Assembly: GCF_010727125.1 (NCBI RefSeq)
Contig: NZ_AP022564.1
Span: 1,798,001-1,862,000, forward strand
Origin: Mycolicibacter terrae
GTDB taxonomy: Bacteria > Actinomycetota > Actinomycetes > Mycobacteriales > Mycobacteriaceae
DNA: 64,000 nucleotides
Direction of reading: 5' to 3'
Positions 36,280 to 49,446 of this stretch are shown piece by piece. The position numbers were made by a program, and so were the translations under genes. A model generated the notes under the pieces. That model was not told the origin of the DNA. It saw only the letters and a program-made list of their open reading frames with translations, and made no database searches. Numbering within the stretch: position 1 is the first letter of the stretch; the number at the start of each line of letters is the position of its first letter.

Positions 36280-37098
36280 ATGATCCCCCTCGACACCAGA
36301 CCGCTGTTCGCGGCGGAACGCCAAGCGCTGCTCGACCTCCTGAGGTCGCTGGACCCCGCGGACTGGGACAGGCCGACCATCTGCCCGGGCTGGGATGTTC
36401 GCGACCTCACCGCGCACATCCTCAACGATTACCTGCGGCGCCTTTCCGGTAGTCGCGACGGGCATCGCGGCGCGGTGTTCGCCGAGGACGAATCGCTGCC
36501 GAGCTACCTAGCCCGAGTCAACGGCGAGTTTGTCCGGGCGATGCGGCAGTGCAGCCCCGCGGCCATGATCGACCTGTTGGCTCATCTGGGCCCCCAATTG
36601 GATGCTGTTTGGGCGAGCGTCGATCTGGCGGGCGTCGCAGCTTTGAATGTTTCGTGGGCGGGCCGCGGCACCAGTCCGGCCTGGCTCGATATCGCTCGGG
36701 AGTTCACCGAGTATTGGGTGCATCAACAGCAGATCCGCGACGCGGTGTCGCGTCCCGGCGCGGACGAGGTGGAGTTGCAGCACGCGGTACTCGTCGCGTT
36801 CTTGCACGCTGTGCCGGTCGCGCTGCAGGATCACAAGCGTCCGCATGGCACCGCGATCCGGTTCGAGATCACCGGTCCGGCCGGCGGTCGCTGGTCGGTG
36901 GTTTCCGATGGCACCGGGTGGGACCTGACTGGGGAGCTCGCCGAAGACCCCGCCGCGTCGGTGCGCCTGGATCAGGACACGCTGTGGCGGCTGGCCAGCC
37001 GCGGGATCACCGTCGAAGAAGGACGCCGGCGCGCCAAGCTGCACGGCGATCGTGAACTTGCCGAAGCTGCGGCATCGCTACTGGCCGTGGTCGATTAG
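36280..37098 (+). CDS. Maleylpyruvate isomerase/DinB-family protein
   Basis: A 272-residue protein of the mycothiol-dependent maleylpyruvate isomerase fold. The N-terminal DinB-like bundle has CPGWDVRDLTAHIL, where the histidine is a metal ligand, and FTEYWVHQQQIRDAV supplies further ligands. A C-terminal SCP2-like segment follows. Members often use mycothiol or act as thiol transferases. It lies 51 bp after the azoreductase gene in the same direction and may be part of that group. Confidence 0.82.
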   Translation: MIPLDTRPLFAAERQALLDLLRSLDPADWDRPTICPGWDVRDLTAHILNDYLRRLSGSRDGHRGAVFAEDESLPSYLARVNGEFVRAMRQCSPAAMIDLLAHLGPQLDAVWASVDLAGVAALNVSWAGRGTSPAWLDIAREFTEYWVHQQQIRDAVSRPGADEVELQHAVLVAFLHAVPVALQDHKRPHGTAIRFEITGPAGGRWSVVSDGTGWDLTGELAEDPAASVRLDQDTLWRLASRGITVEEGRRRAKLHGDRELAEAAASLLAVVD

Positions 37099-37112
37099 GC
37101 GGCGGGCCGGGC

Positions 37113-38315
37113 TCACAAACCCAAAGCGGCGTAGGTCCGCCGGACAAACTTCGGCTGCGCCACTCGCAGTTTGGCTATCGAGGTGTTGCCGGCGACCGCG
37201 ACGGCCATGTCGGTGGACAGCGTCGGAGAGTTCTGGACCAGATAGATCAGGATCAGGTCCGCGGCCGGATCGGCCTGCCACCAGGTGCCGTAGGCGCCCG
37301 GCCAGCCGAACGCACCCGCACCGCCCGGCCCGAACAGCGGCTGGGACTTCGCCGGGTCTGTCACCACCGACAGATTGAGCCCGAAGCCGCGGCCCACCCA
37401 AAACGGGGCTCCCAGGAACGTGTGCCGCTTCTGGTCGTCGGTGAGCTGATCGGTACGCATCGCCCGCGCCGATTGGGCCGAGAGCACCCGGGTGCCGTCG
37501 AACATGCCGTCGGCCAACAACATGCGGGTGAAGGCCAGGTAGTCGTCGGCGGTCGACATCAGGCCGCCTCCGGCGTTGGGAAACGCCGGCATCGCGATCG
37601 GGACCGGCCCCATCGCGTCGTCGCGCAGGGTGTCTCCGTCGACGCGGTACATGGTGGCGCTGCGCCGGCGTGCCTGCGGTGTGACGCAGAAACCAGTGTC
37701 GGTCATCCCCAGCGGGCCCAGGATTCGTTCCTCGATCACCTGCGGCAGTGGTTTGCCCTCGATCCGTGACAGCAGCACGCCCAACACGTCAGTGCCGTGG
37801 CCGTAGGTGACTCGCTCACCGGGCTGATCCACCAAGGGCAGCGCCGCCACTGCCGTCAGCCAGGCTTCGGGTCCCCGCCCGAAGGGCAGCCGCTGGTACT
37901 CCCGCGCGATCGGACCGGGTACGGAAAACCCATAGCCGATGCCGCAGCGGTGCGTCATCAGATCGTCGACGGTGATTGCGCGCCGTGCCGCGGTGGTGGA
38001 TTCCAGCGAACCAGCCGGGTCGACCAGCACCCGCGGTGCGGCGAACTCCGGCAACCAGTGTGCGATTGGGTCGGCCAGCCGCAGCCGTCCTTCGTCGACC
38101 AGGGTCATCGCGGCGGCGATCGTCACCGGTTTGGTCATGGAGGCGATCCGGAACACCGTGTCGCGGGTCATCGGCAGGCCGGCGCCGACATCGCGATGGC
38201 CGATTTCGTTGACCTGCAGCACCGAGCCGCGCTGCCAGACGAGCGTCACCACGCCGGAGAGCAGGCCGGTGTCGCAGGCTTCGCGCAGCGGAGCCTGATT
38301 CGGGTCGAGATTCAC
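37113..38315 (-). CDS. Serine beta-lactamase-fold hydrolase/esterase
   Basis: A 400-residue class C beta-lactamase-like hydrolase (EstB/LipE type). The nucleophile motif SMTK is near residue 60, after FRIA. The YGHGTDVLG region near 170 holds the Tyr motif, and [13 protein letters not shown] near 330 is the third motif. The start is GTG with a weak ribosome site. No signal peptide, so it is probably cytosolic. It points towards the maleylpyruvate isomerase gene and is divergent from the pyr operon. Substrate unknown. Confidence 0.88.
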   Translation of the reverse strand: MNLDPNQAPLREACDTGLLSGVVTLVWQRGSVLQVNEIGHRDVGAGLPMTRDTVFRIASMTKPVTIAAAMTLVDEGRLRLADPIAHWLPEFAAPRVLVDPAGSLESTTAARRAITVDDLMTHRCGIGYGFSVPGPIAREYQRLPFGRGPEAWLTAVAALPLVDQPGERVTYGHGTDVLGVLLSRIEGKPLPQVIEERILGPLGMTDTGFCVTPQARRRSATMYRVDGDTLRDDAMGPVPIAMPAFPNAGGGLMSTADDYLAFTRMLLADGMFDGTRVLSAQSARAMRTDQLTDDQKRHTFLGAPFWVGRGFGLNLSVVTDPAKSQPLFGPGGAGAFGWPGAYGTWWQADPAADLILIYLVQNSPTLSTDMAVAVAGNTSIAKLRVAQPKFVRRTYAALGL

Positions 38316-38379
38316 CCGGTCAGGTTAGCGGCGCAGTTCCCGCCGACGGTCGACGGTGGGCGGATGTTAGGCTAGGCGA

Positions 38380-38440
38380 CAGTTCGACATCCTTTAACGA
38401 TCCGTCCCGCGAGGCGGAGAAGGAGGTCCAGCGGTTTCCC
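38380..38440 (+). promoter_or_regulatory. pyr operon leader with probable PyrR-binding hairpin
   Basis: The 60 nt before pyrR contain a hairpin: 5-bp arms CCGTC (38402-38406) and GGCGG (38413-38417) with a CCGCGA loop. Flanking CCTT (38391-38394) can pair with AAGG (38420-38423), which overlaps the AGGAGG ribosome site (38421-38426). In M. smegmatis PyrR is known to repress pyr translation by binding such a leader. A TAGGCT hexamer (38368-38373) would fit as -10. Confidence 0.65.
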
Positions 38441-39004
38441 ATGGGCGCTGCCGGTAATTCCAGCACCGACCGAGAGTTGATGTCCTCGGCGGACGTGGGT
38501 CGCACGATCTCGCGTATCGCGCACCAGATCATCGAGAAGACCGCTCTCGACGGCTCCGACGCGCCCCGGGTGGTTCTGTTGGGCATCCCGACCCGCGGGG
38601 TCACCCTGGCCGCTCGCCTGGCCGCCAAGATCAGGGAATTCTGCGGGGTCGAAATCGGCCACGGCGCCCTGGACATCACCTTGTACCGCGATGACCTGAT
38701 GCGCCAGCCGCCGCGGCCGCTGGAATCCACCTCCATCCCGACCGGCGGCATCGACGATGCGCTGGTGATCCTGGTCGACGACGTGCTCTACGCGGGCCGG
38801 TCGGTGCGGGCCGCCCTCGATGCGCTGCGCGATGTGGGCCGGCCCCGGATCGTGCAGCTGGCGGTGCTGGTCGACCGCGGCCACCGCGAACTGCCGGTGC
38901 GCGCCGACTACGTCGGCAAGAACGTGCCGACCGCACGCGGCGAGAGCGTGCATGTGCTGCTGGCCGAACACGACGGCCGCGATCAGGTGGTGATCACCCG
39001 ATGA
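38441..39004 (+). CDS. pyrR: Bifunctional pyr operon regulator/uracil phosphoribosyltransferase PyrR
   Basis: A 187-residue PyrR. The type I phosphoribosyltransferase motif [18 protein letters not shown] binds PRPP, and the [14 protein letters not shown] terminus is family-typical. PyrR binds pyr leader RNA when UMP is plentiful. The ATG at 38441 (MGAAG) is kept because close relatives share that start; its spacing from AGGAGG is long (14 nt), consistent with translational control. Overlaps pyrB by ATGA. Confidence 0.95.
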   Translation: MGAAGNSSTDRELMSSADVGRTISRIAHQIIEKTALDGSDAPRVVLLGIPTRGVTLAARLAAKIREFCGVEIGHGALDITLYRDDLMRQPPRPLESTSIPTGGIDDALVILVDDVLYAGRSVRAALDALRDVGRPRIVQLAVLVDRGHRELPVRADYVGKNVPTARGESVHVLLAEHDGRDQVVITR

Positions 39005-39978
39005 CCCCCAGGCACCTGCTGGCCGCCGGCGACCTGAGCCGCGACGAGGCCACCGCGATCCTCGATGACGCCGACCGGTTCGCCCAGGCCCTGGTCGGGC
39101 GCGAGGTCAAGAAGCTGCCCACTCTGCGCGGGCGCACCGTGATCACCATGTTCTACGAGAACTCCACCCGCACCAGGGTCTCGTTCGAGGTGGCCGGCAA
39201 GTGGATGAGCGCCGACGTGATCAACGTGTCCGCGTCGGGATCCTCGGTGAACAAGGGGGAGTCGCTGCGCGACACCGCGTTCACCTTGCGCGCCGCCGGC
39301 GCCGACGCGCTGATCATCCGGCACCCGTCTTCGGGTGCGGCCCACCTGCTCGCCGAGTGGACCGCGGGCGCCCCGGGCGCCGGTGAGAAAGGCCCGGCGG
39401 TGATCAACGCCGGCGACGGTACCCACGAACACCCGACCCAGGCCCTGCTGGATGCGCTGACCCTGCGCCAGCGGCTCGGGGGAATCGAGGGCCGGCGGGT
39501 GGTGATCGTCGGTGACATCGTGCACAGCAGGGTGGCCCGCTCCAACGTGCGGCTGCTGGCCACGCTGGGTGCCGAGGTGGTGCTGGTGGCCCCGCCGACC
39601 CTGTTGCCGGTCGGGGTGGCCGACTGGCCGGTGACGGTGAGCTACGACTTCGACGCCGAGCTGCCCACTGCCGACGCGGTGCTGATGCTGCGGGTGCAGG
39701 CCGAGCGGATGACCGGGGGTTTCTTCCCGTCGGCGCGGGAGTACTCGGTGCGTTACGGGCTCTCGGAGAAGCGCCGGGCGATGCTGGCCGATGAGGCGGT
39801 GGTGCTGCACCCCGGTCCGATGCTGCGCGGCATGGAGATCGCCTCCTCGGTAGCGGACTCATCACAATCCGCGGTGCTGCAACAGGTTTCCAACGGCGTG
39901 CACGTGCGGATGGCGGTGCTGTTCCATCTGTTGGTGGGCGACGAGTCCGCCGGGTCGGCTGGGGAGGATCTGCCATGA
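39001..39978 (+). CDS. pyrB: Aspartate carbamoyltransferase catalytic chain
   Basis: A 325-residue enzyme of the second pyrimidine step, joining carbamoyl phosphate and aspartate. The carbamoyl-phosphate loop [13 protein letters not shown] and [12 protein letters not shown] are intact, as are [11 protein letters not shown] and the [11 protein letters not shown] segment. There is no regulatory chain PyrI, as usual in actinobacteria. ATGA overlaps join it to pyrR and pyrC. Confidence 0.97.
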   Translation: MTPRHLLAAGDLSRDEATAILDDADRFAQALVGREVKKLPTLRGRTVITMFYENSTRTRVSFEVAGKWMSADVINVSASGSSVNKGESLRDTAFTLRAAGADALIIRHPSSGAAHLLAEWTAGAPGAGEKGPAVINAGDGTHEHPTQALLDALTLRQRLGGIEGRRVVIVGDIVHSRVARSNVRLLATLGAEVVLVAPPTLLPVGVADWPVTVSYDFDAELPTADAVLMLRVQAERMTGGFFPSAREYSVRYGLSEKRRAMLADEAVVLHPGPMLRGMEIASSVADSSQSAVLQQVSNGVHVRMAVLFHLLVGDESAGSAGEDLP

Positions 39979-41267
39979 GCGTGCTGATCCGCGGGGTGCG
40001 GTGCTACGGCGAGGGTGATCGCGTCGATGTGCTGGTCGAAGACGGCCAGATCGCCGAGATCGGTGCCGACCTGGGCGTGCGCGCCGCAGATGCCCTAGTG
40101 GATGCGCCCGGCCAGGTGCTGCTGCCCGGCTTCGTGGACCTGCACACCCATCTGCGCGAACCGGGTCGCGAGTACGCCGAGGACATCGAAACCGGGTCGG
40201 CGGCAGCGGCTCTCGGTGGGTACACCGCGGTGTTCGCGATGGCCAACACCACGCCGGTCGCCGACTCTCCGGTGGTCACCGACCACGTCTGGGCGCGCGG
40301 GCAGCAGGTCGGCCTGGTCGATGTGCACCCGGTCGGCGCCGTCACCGTCGGACTCGATGGAACACAGCTGACCGAGATGGGCATGATGGCCGCCGGCACC
40401 GCGGGTGTCCGGATGTTCTCCGACGACGGTGTGTGCGTGGCCGATCCACTGGTGATGCGGCGCGCGCTGGAATACGCCACCGGCCTGGGGGTGTTGATCG
40501 CCCAGCATGCGGAGGAGCCCCGATTGACCGTGGGCTCGGTCGCCCATGAGGGGCCCAACGCCGCCCGGCTGGGACTGTCGGGCTGGCCGCGCGTCGCCGA
40601 GGAGTCGATCGTGGCCCGTGACGCGCTGCTGGCCCGCGACGCCGGCGCCCGCCTGCACATCTGCCACGCGTCTACCGCAGGGACGGTGGAGATCCTCAAA
40701 TGGGCTAAGGCACAGGGGATCTCGGTGACCGCCGAAGTCACACCGCATCATCTGATGCTCGATGACGGCCGGCTGGCCGACTACAACGGGCGCAACCGGG
40801 TCAACCCGCCGCTGCGCGAGGCCGCCGACGCGGCCGCGCTGCGCCGGGCACTGGCCGACGGCGTCATCGACTGTGTGGCCACCGACCACGCCCCGCACGC
40901 CGAGCACGAGAAGACCTGCGAGTTCGCTGCCGCCCGGCCCGGGATGCTCGGGCTGCAGACCGCTCTGTCGGTGGTGGTGGCCACCATGGTCGAGCCCGGT
41001 CTGCTGACCTGGCGTGACGTGGCCCGGGTGATGAGCGAGCGGCCCGCGGAGATCGTCGGTCTGCCCGATCAGGGCCGGCCGCTGGAGGTGGGCGAACCGG
41101 CCAATCTGACGGTGGTGGACCCGCAGGCGCGTTGGGTGGTGACCGGTGAGCAGCTGGCCAGCCGGTCGGCCAACACTCCGTATGAGGCGATGACCCTTCC
41201 TGCCACCGTCACCGCGACGCTGCTGCGCGGCCGGCTGACCGCACGTGACGGAAAGAGTCCGGCATGA
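39975..41267 (+). CDS. pyrC: Dihydroorotase
   Basis: A 430-residue type I dihydroorotase. The metal-binding HTHLREPG motif is at about residue 56. Further features are [14 protein letters not shown] for zinc ligands and the CVATDHAPH catalytic aspartate region. It closes carbamoyl aspartate to dihydroorotate. It overlaps both neighbours by ATGA. Confidence 0.97.
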   Translation: MSVLIRGVRCYGEGDRVDVLVEDGQIAEIGADLGVRAADALVDAPGQVLLPGFVDLHTHLREPGREYAEDIETGSAAAALGGYTAVFAMANTTPVADSPVVTDHVWARGQQVGLVDVHPVGAVTVGLDGTQLTEMGMMAAGTAGVRMFSDDGVCVADPLVMRRALEYATGLGVLIAQHAEEPRLTVGSVAHEGPNAARLGLSGWPRVAEESIVARDALLARDAGARLHICHASTAGTVEILKWAKAQGISVTAEVTPHHLMLDDGRLADYNGRNRVNPPLREAADAAALRRALADGVIDCVATDHAPHAEHEKTCEFAAARPGMLGLQTALSVVVATMVEPGLLTWRDVARVMSERPAEIVGLPDQGRPLEVGEPANLTVVDPQARWVVTGEQLASRSANTPYEAMTLPATVTATLLRGRLTARDGKSPA

Positions 41268-41833
41268 ACACGCCCACGATGATCGCTTCGCTGATCTTCG
41301 CCGTCGTGCTGGTGGTGCTGATCGGGTTGGTGATCCGGTTGATGATGCGCGGCTGGCGGCACCGCGGTCAGTTGCAGGAAGCGCTGATCGGCACGCTGCC
41401 GTCGGTGCCCGACACGGTGGGCCCGCCCACCGTCGCCCCCACCCGCGGCCTGTATCTGGGCTGCACACTGGCGCCGAAGTGGAACGACCGGGTGGTGGTG
41501 GGCGACCTCGGCTATCGCACCAAGGCGGTGCTGACCCGTTACCCGGAGGGAATCATGGTGCAGCGCAGCGGCGCCCGGCCGATCTGGATTCCGCAGGACT
41601 CGGTCGTCGCGGTGCGCACCGAACGTGGAATCGCGGGCCGGACCATCCCGCCGTTGCCCGGTCGGCCTCACGACGGAGTGCTGGCGATTCGCTGGGCGCT
41701 GCCGTCTGGCACCGAGATGGACACCGGCTTCCGCGCCGACGACCGTGCCGAGCACTCCCGCTGGCTGGTCGGCGGCGAGGATGCGGCGCCAAGTGAAGCG
41801 AACGAGCGGCCCGAGTTGGAGGATGACCAATGA
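41264..41833 (+). CDS. Single-span membrane protein of the pyr operon (Rv1382-like)
   Basis: A 189-residue protein. The N terminus contains one hydrophobic membrane segment (about residues 6-25, [17 protein letters not shown]) followed by a basic stretch. The rest is a soluble domain with beta-rich [20 protein letters not shown]. The same kind of protein sits between pyrC and carA in other mycobacteria (Rv1382). Its role in pyrimidine synthesis is unknown. ATGA overlaps on both sides imply a strict operon. Confidence 0.85.
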   Translation: MNTPTMIASLIFAVVLVVLIGLVIRLMMRGWRHRGQLQEALIGTLPSVPDTVGPPTVAPTRGLYLGCTLAPKWNDRVVVGDLGYRTKAVLTRYPEGIMVQRSGARPIWIPQDSVVAVRTERGIAGRTIPPLPGRPHDGVLAIRWALPSGTEMDTGFRADDRAEHSRWLVGGEDAAPSEANERPELEDDQ

Positions 41834-42957
41834 GCAACCCAGGGGCGGCGGCCCTGGTCCTCGAGGACGGCCGGATCTTCACCGGAAGGCCGTTCGGAGC
41901 CGTGGGGCAGAGCCTGGGCGAGGCGGTGTTCTCCACCGGCATGTCCGGATACCAGGAGACGTTGACCGACCCCAGCTACCACCGGCAGATCGTGGTGGCC
42001 ACCGCGCCGCAGATCGGCAACACCGGGTGGAACCGCGAGGACGGGGAGAGTCGAGACGACAAGATCTGGGTAGCCGGCTATGTGGTGCGCGACCCGTCGC
42101 CGCGGGCCTCGAACTGGCGCGCCAGCAGCACCCTGGAGGACGAACTGGTGCGTCAGGGCGTCGTCGGGGTGGCCGGTGTCGACACCCGCACCGTGGTGCG
42201 CCACCTGCGCAACCACGGCTCGATGAAAGCCGGGGTGTTCTCCGGTGAGGCGCTGACAGCGCCCGAGGAGTTGGTGAACCGGGTCCGTGAGCAGCCGTCG
42301 ATGCTCGGCGCTGACCTCGCCGGGCAGGTCAGCACCGACGCCGGGTATGTGGTGGAACCCGATGTGGCACACCGGTTCACTGTTGTCGCGCTGGATCTGG
42401 GCATTAAGACCAACACGCCGCGCAACTTCGCCCGGCGCGGAATCCGCAGCCATGTATTGCCGTCGTCGGTGGACTTCGCCTCGATCGCCGAGCTGAAGCC
42501 CGACGGGGTGTTCCTGTCCAACGGGCCCGGTGACCCGGCCACCGCAGACCACATCGTCGCGGTGACGCGCGAGGTGTTGGGTGCCGGGATCCCGCTGTTC
42601 GGAATATGTTTCGGCAACCAGATTCTGGGCCGGGCGCTGGGCTTGAACACCTACAAGATGGTGTTCGGCCACCGGGGCATCAACATCCCGGTGATCGACC
42701 ACGCCACCGGCAAGGTGGCGGTGACCGCGCAGAACCACGGATTCGCTTTGGAGGGAGAAGCGGGGGACGTCTTCGACACCGACTTCGGTCGGGCCGTGGT
42801 CTCTCACACCTGCGCCAACGACGGGGTTGTCGAGGGGGTCAAGCTCGCTGACGGCCGGGCGTTCTCGGTGCAGTACCACCCCGAAGCCGCGGCCGGGCCG
42901 CATGACGCGGAATACCTTTTCGACCAGTTCGTCGACCTGATGGCAGGGGAGAAGTAG
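41830..42957 (+). CDS. carA: Carbamoyl-phosphate synthase small (glutaminase) subunit
   Basis: A 375-residue subunit. The N-terminal domain has FSTGMSGYQETLTDPSY. The class I amidotransferase domain has the nucleophile Cys in FGICFGNQILG and the HPEAAAGPHD His-Glu pair. It releases ammonia from glutamine for CarB. It is separated from carB by a 94-bp palindromic spacer. Confidence 0.97.
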   Translation: MSNPGAAALVLEDGRIFTGRPFGAVGQSLGEAVFSTGMSGYQETLTDPSYHRQIVVATAPQIGNTGWNREDGESRDDKIWVAGYVVRDPSPRASNWRASSTLEDELVRQGVVGVAGVDTRTVVRHLRNHGSMKAGVFSGEALTAPEELVNRVREQPSMLGADLAGQVSTDAGYVVEPDVAHRFTVVALDLGIKTNTPRNFARRGIRSHVLPSSVDFASIAELKPDGVFLSNGPGDPATADHIVAVTREVLGAGIPLFGICFGNQILGRALGLNTYKMVFGHRGINIPVIDHATGKVAVTAQNHGFALEGEAGDVFDTDFGRAVVSHTCANDGVVEGVKLADGRAFSVQYHPEAAAGPHDAEYLFDQFVDLMAGEK

Positions 42958-42972
42958 TGAACCCAACTCCGG

Positions 42973-43030
42973 CGAGCGTGCGCAGTTGTACGCCGTACCC
43001 GGCGTGTCGGAGTACTAACACGCACGCTCG
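42973..43030. repeat. Nested palindrome between carA and carB
   Basis: Perfect 10-bp arms CGAGCGTGCG (42973-42982) and CGCACGCTCG (43021-43030) enclose a second hairpin (42990-42995 and 43000-43005, ACGCCG/CGGCGT, 4-nt loop). The remaining spacer is otherwise featureless, and the carB ribosome site follows. The shape resembles dispersed palindromic elements of mycobacterial genomes. Confidence 0.75.
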
Positions 43031-43051
43031 CGGCAAGAAAGGCAGCCGGTA

Positions 43052-46392
<3,341 letters not shown>

Positions 46393-46393
<1 letters not shown>

Positions 46394-47226
46394 TGGTTAC
46401 CGGGCTCGGGGAGTTCGGGACCCGGCTGGCCGAGGCGACGGCGGCCCGCGGGCCGCTGTGCCTGGGCATCGACCCGCATCCCGAACTGCTGAGCGCCTGG
46501 GGCCTGCCCTCGACACCGGACGGGCTGGCGGCATTCAGCGAGACCTGCGTCGCGGCGTTCGCCGGGTTCGCCGTCGTCAAGCCGCAGGTGGCGTTCTTCG
46601 AGTCGTACGGCTCGGCCGGCTACGCGGTGTTGGAGCGCACCATCGCGGCGCTGCGCGAGGCCGGCGTACTGGTGCTGGCCGACGCCAAGCGCGGTGACAT
46701 CGGCTCGACGATGGCCGCCTACGCGGCGGCCTGGGCCGGCGAGTCGCCGCTGGCCGCCGACGCGGTGACCGCCTCGCCCTACCTGGGCTTCGGCTCGCTG
46801 CAGCCGCTGCTGGACACCGCCGCCGCGCACCGGCGCGGGGTATTCGTGCTGGCTGCCACCTCCAACCCGGAGGGGGCCGGCGTGCAGCGCGCCCAGGCGG
46901 CCGGCGGGCGCACCGTGGCGCAGTCGATCGTCGACGCGGCCGCCGAGGCGAACCGGGCGGGACCGGGACCCGGGTCCATCGGGGTGGTGGTCGGTGCCAC
47001 GCTGCGCGAGGTGCCCGATTTGAGCGCCCTGGGCGGCCCGGTGCTGCTACCGGGCATCGGGACGCAGGGCGGGCGCCCGGAGGGGCTGGCCGGGCTGGGT
47101 GGCGCCGCCTCGGGCACGCTGCTGCCGGCGGTCTCCCGCGAAGTGCTGCGGGCCGGTCCCGGCGTCGCGGGGCTGCGTGAGGCGGCCGAGCGTCTACGCG
47201 ACGCGGTGGCCTATCTGGCCGGGTAG
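46393..47226 (+). CDS. pyrF: Orotidine 5'-phosphate decarboxylase
   Basis: A 277-residue type-2 OMP decarboxylase of the mycobacterial group. The catalytic motif is [17 protein letters not shown], with CLGIDPHPE near the N terminus and [10 protein letters not shown] for phosphate binding. The GTG start shares its G with the carB stop; no later start is better placed. Last gene of the pyr operon. Confidence 0.95.
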
Positions 47227-47253
47227 GCGAGAGTCGCTGCGCATCAGGTACCG

Positions 47254-47406
47254 GTGCGCGCCCACGTCGCGAACTTCTTCTGGTCGTGGTGGTTGACTGT
47301 CCCGCCCGGAATCGGCTGCGGAGTCGGGGTCTCCTTGGTGGTGGCGATGCCGGTCGCAGCGTTCGCCACGCCGGACGCCGGACGTTCATCACATCATCTC
47401 CGTTGA
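47254..47406 (+). CDS. Possible small membrane peptide or gene remnant
   Basis: A 50-codon frame starting at GTG. It contains a hydrophobic run (FFWSWWLTVPPGIGCGVGVSLVVAM) that would make one membrane segment. No ribosome site is evident and no family is recognised. It could be a remnant of a longer membrane protein or chance. Confidence 0.25.
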   Translation: MRAHVANFFWSWWLTVPPGIGCGVGVSLVVAMPVAAFATPDAGRSSHHLR

Positions 47407-47843
47407 GCTCTCACCGCCTCGATCTCGTCGGCGCAACCCTGGCGTAGGCCGGGAGCGCTGTGAAATACCCAGGGGCAGAGGGAGATACGCAATCCCACAA
47501 CGGATTCGAAGCGCGGGCGCTGCCGGGGCCTTCGGCCGGGTGACGATCGGGTGGGCGGACGCGACCGGAACCGATCCGCATCCAAGGGCGTAGCGCCCTC
47601 AGGTGCTGAATCCGGCCTCCGGCACCGGGCGGCCGCGGTTCTGCCGGGTTCTCCCCACCGGTGGCTGATGCGTGCGGTTTCGCCCCCCGAAGAGCGCGCC
47701 TGACTACTACGCCGCGTAGTTGGGGCCGGCCGACACGCCCGACACGCCGTGAGGTGCGAATTCAATGCTGTCGGGCTCCCACCGGCCTGCAGCACGCCGG
47801 AAGGACCACGCCGAATCGATCGGCCTGTCCGTTCCGTCCAAGC

Positions 47844-47870
47844 AAAAGCCCAGCTAGAACGGGGTTTTTT
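47844..47870 (+). terminator. Weak terminator-like element before mihF
   Basis: AAAAGCCC, a 9-nt loop, then GGGG followed by six T. The stem has one mismatch. The plus-strand T-run fits an intrinsic terminator that would insulate mihF from upstream transcription. Confidence 0.45.
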
Positions 47871-48099
47871 AGGTCCTTCCCGGGGTGGGTGCGGTAGCGG
47901 CGCGCTGATCGCACCACCCCGCTCGGCCCCGGTCGGACTGCCGTGCGCAGCCGCCGCACGCTGGGCATTTGTAGCCGGAAACCGGGGGTGGGGTTAGATT
48001 TCGTCAGACGGCGTGGGTACGGTCGTCGTCTCTGGCGGGAGTACCCGGCCGAGACAAGGAAAACATCGACGTTGTCGATGATGACGATACGGAGGAATC

Positions 48100-48417
48100 G
48101 TGGCCCTTCCCCAGTTGACCGACGAGCAGCGCGCCGCCGCGTTGGAGAAGGCGGCGGCCGCACGTCGGGCCCGAGCGGAGCTCAAGGACCGGCTCAAGCG
48201 TGGCGGCACCAACCTCAAGCAGGTGCTCAAGGACGCCGAGACCAACGAGGTCCTGGGCAAGATGAAGGTCTCTGCGCTGCTGGAGGCGTTGCCGAAGGTC
48301 GGCAAGGTCAAGGCGCAGGAGATCATGACCGAGCTCGAGATCGCCCCCACCCGCCGGCTGCGCGGCCTGGGCGACCGGCAGCGCAAGGCGCTGCTGGAGA
48401 AGTTCGACTTCTCCTGA
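48100..48417 (+). CDS. mihF: Mycobacterial integration host factor
   Basis: A 105-residue basic nucleoid protein with the actinobacterial IHF signature: [18 protein letters not shown] at the start, a lysine/arginine-rich helix, and the helix-two-turn-helix [21 protein letters not shown] near residue 70. The GTG start follows GGAGGA. It is followed 8 bp later by gmk, as in M. tuberculosis (Rv1388-Rv1389). Confidence 0.96.
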   Translation: MALPQLTDEQRAAALEKAAAARRARAELKDRLKRGGTNLKQVLKDAETNEVLGKMKVSALLEALPKVGKVKAQEIMTELEIAPTRRLRGLGDRQRKALLEKFDFS

Positions 48418-48424
48418 CCTGTCG

Positions 48425-49027
48425 GTGAATGCCGGTGGAGGACCGGACAGCCGACACGCGGGGCGTGTGGTGGTGCTGTCCGGTCCATCCGCGGTCGGAA
48501 AGTCGAGCCTGGTCCGTTGCCTGCGCGATCGGGTGCCGGACCTGTATTTCAGCGTGTCCGCCACCACCCGGGCGCCGCGCCCCGGAGAGGTGGACGGCGT
48601 CGACTACCGCTTCGTGACGCCGGAGGAGTTCGACCGGCTGATCGAGGCCGGCGCGCTGCTGGAGTGGGCCGAGATCCATGGCGGCCTGCAGCGATCCGGC
48701 ACTCCGGCCGCCCCGGTTGCCGAGGCGACCAAGGCCGGTCGGCCTGTCCTGATCGAGGTCGACCTGGCCGGTGCCCGGGCCATCAAGAAGGCGCTGCCGG
48801 AGGCCGTCACGGTGTTCGTGGCCCCGCCGGACTGGGAAAGCCTGCAGGCCAGACTGGTCGGACGCGGTACCGAATCCGCGGACGTCATGCAGCGCCGACT
48901 GACCACCGCGCGCACCGAGCTGGCGGCCCAGGGAGACTTCGACGAGGTCGTGGTCAACGCTCGATTGGAAACCGCCTGCTCAGAATTGGTATCCTTGCTG
49001 GTGGAATCCGCACCGGACGCAGTCTGA
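48425..49027 (+). CDS. gmk: Guanylate kinase
   Basis: A 200-residue enzyme converting GMP to GDP. P-loop [12 protein letters not shown] near residue 20, the GMP-binding [20 protein letters not shown] and LEWAEIHGG are intact. The GTG start (48425) lies 8 bp after the mihF stop. Confidence 0.96.
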   Translation: MNAGGGPDSRHAGRVVVLSGPSAVGKSSLVRCLRDRVPDLYFSVSATTRAPRPGEVDGVDYRFVTPEEFDRLIEAGALLEWAEIHGGLQRSGTPAAPVAEATKAGRPVLIEVDLAGARAIKKALPEAVTVFVAPPDWESLQARLVGRGTESADVMQRRLTTARTELAAQGDFDEVVVNARLETACSELVSLLVESAPDAV

Positions 49028-49085
49028 TCGACCCGGACGACCGCCGCAGGCGTACCCAGCCATCAATAGCCAGGAGAATTTCTTA

Positions 49086-49415
49086 GTGAGTACCTCGCAG
49101 GCCGCCTCGGCCACCAAAACGCCGGCAGGCGACGCCGACGAGTTCGACCCGGCGTTGATCGGCGGTTACGACACACCGCTCGGCATCACCAACCCGCCCA
49201 TCGATGAGCTGCTGCAGCGCGCGTCGAGCAAGTACGCGCTGGTGATCTACGCGGCCAAGCGGGCGCGTCAGATCAACGACTACTACAACCAGCTCGGCGA
49301 GGGCATCCTCGAGTACGTCGGGCCACTGGTGGAGCCCGGCCTGCAGGAGAAGCCACTGTCGATCGCGCTGCGCGAAATCCACGGTGACCTGCTCGAATAC
49401 ACCGAAGGCGAGTAG
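49086..49415 (+). CDS. rpoZ: RNA polymerase omega subunit
   Basis: A 109-residue omega subunit. The conserved helix [29 protein letters not shown] binds the beta-prime C-terminal tail. GTG start after AGGAGA. Gene order gmk-rpoZ-coaBC is widely conserved. Confidence 0.96.
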   Translation: MSTSQAASATKTPAGDADEFDPALIGGYDTPLGITNPPIDELLQRASSKYALVIYAAKRARQINDYYNQLGEGILEYVGPLVEPGLQEKPLSIALREIHGDLLEYTEGE

Positions 49416-49446
49416 CTGAGGGTCGGGGAGGGGCGGGTCGGCACCG

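Larger units (their letters stand above)
47227..48099. other. 873-bp region between pyrF and mihF with no clear gene
   Basis: No recognisable gene was found; M. tuberculosis carries a PE/PPE pair here. The stretch contains a weak 50-codon hydrophobic frame (47254-47406), hairpins at 47585-47599 (AGGGCG arms) and 47706-47720 (ACTACG arms), a terminator-like element at 47844-47870, and before mihF a CATCGAC-GTT-GTCGATG palindrome (48064-48080) next to the ribosome site. Confidence 0.6.
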
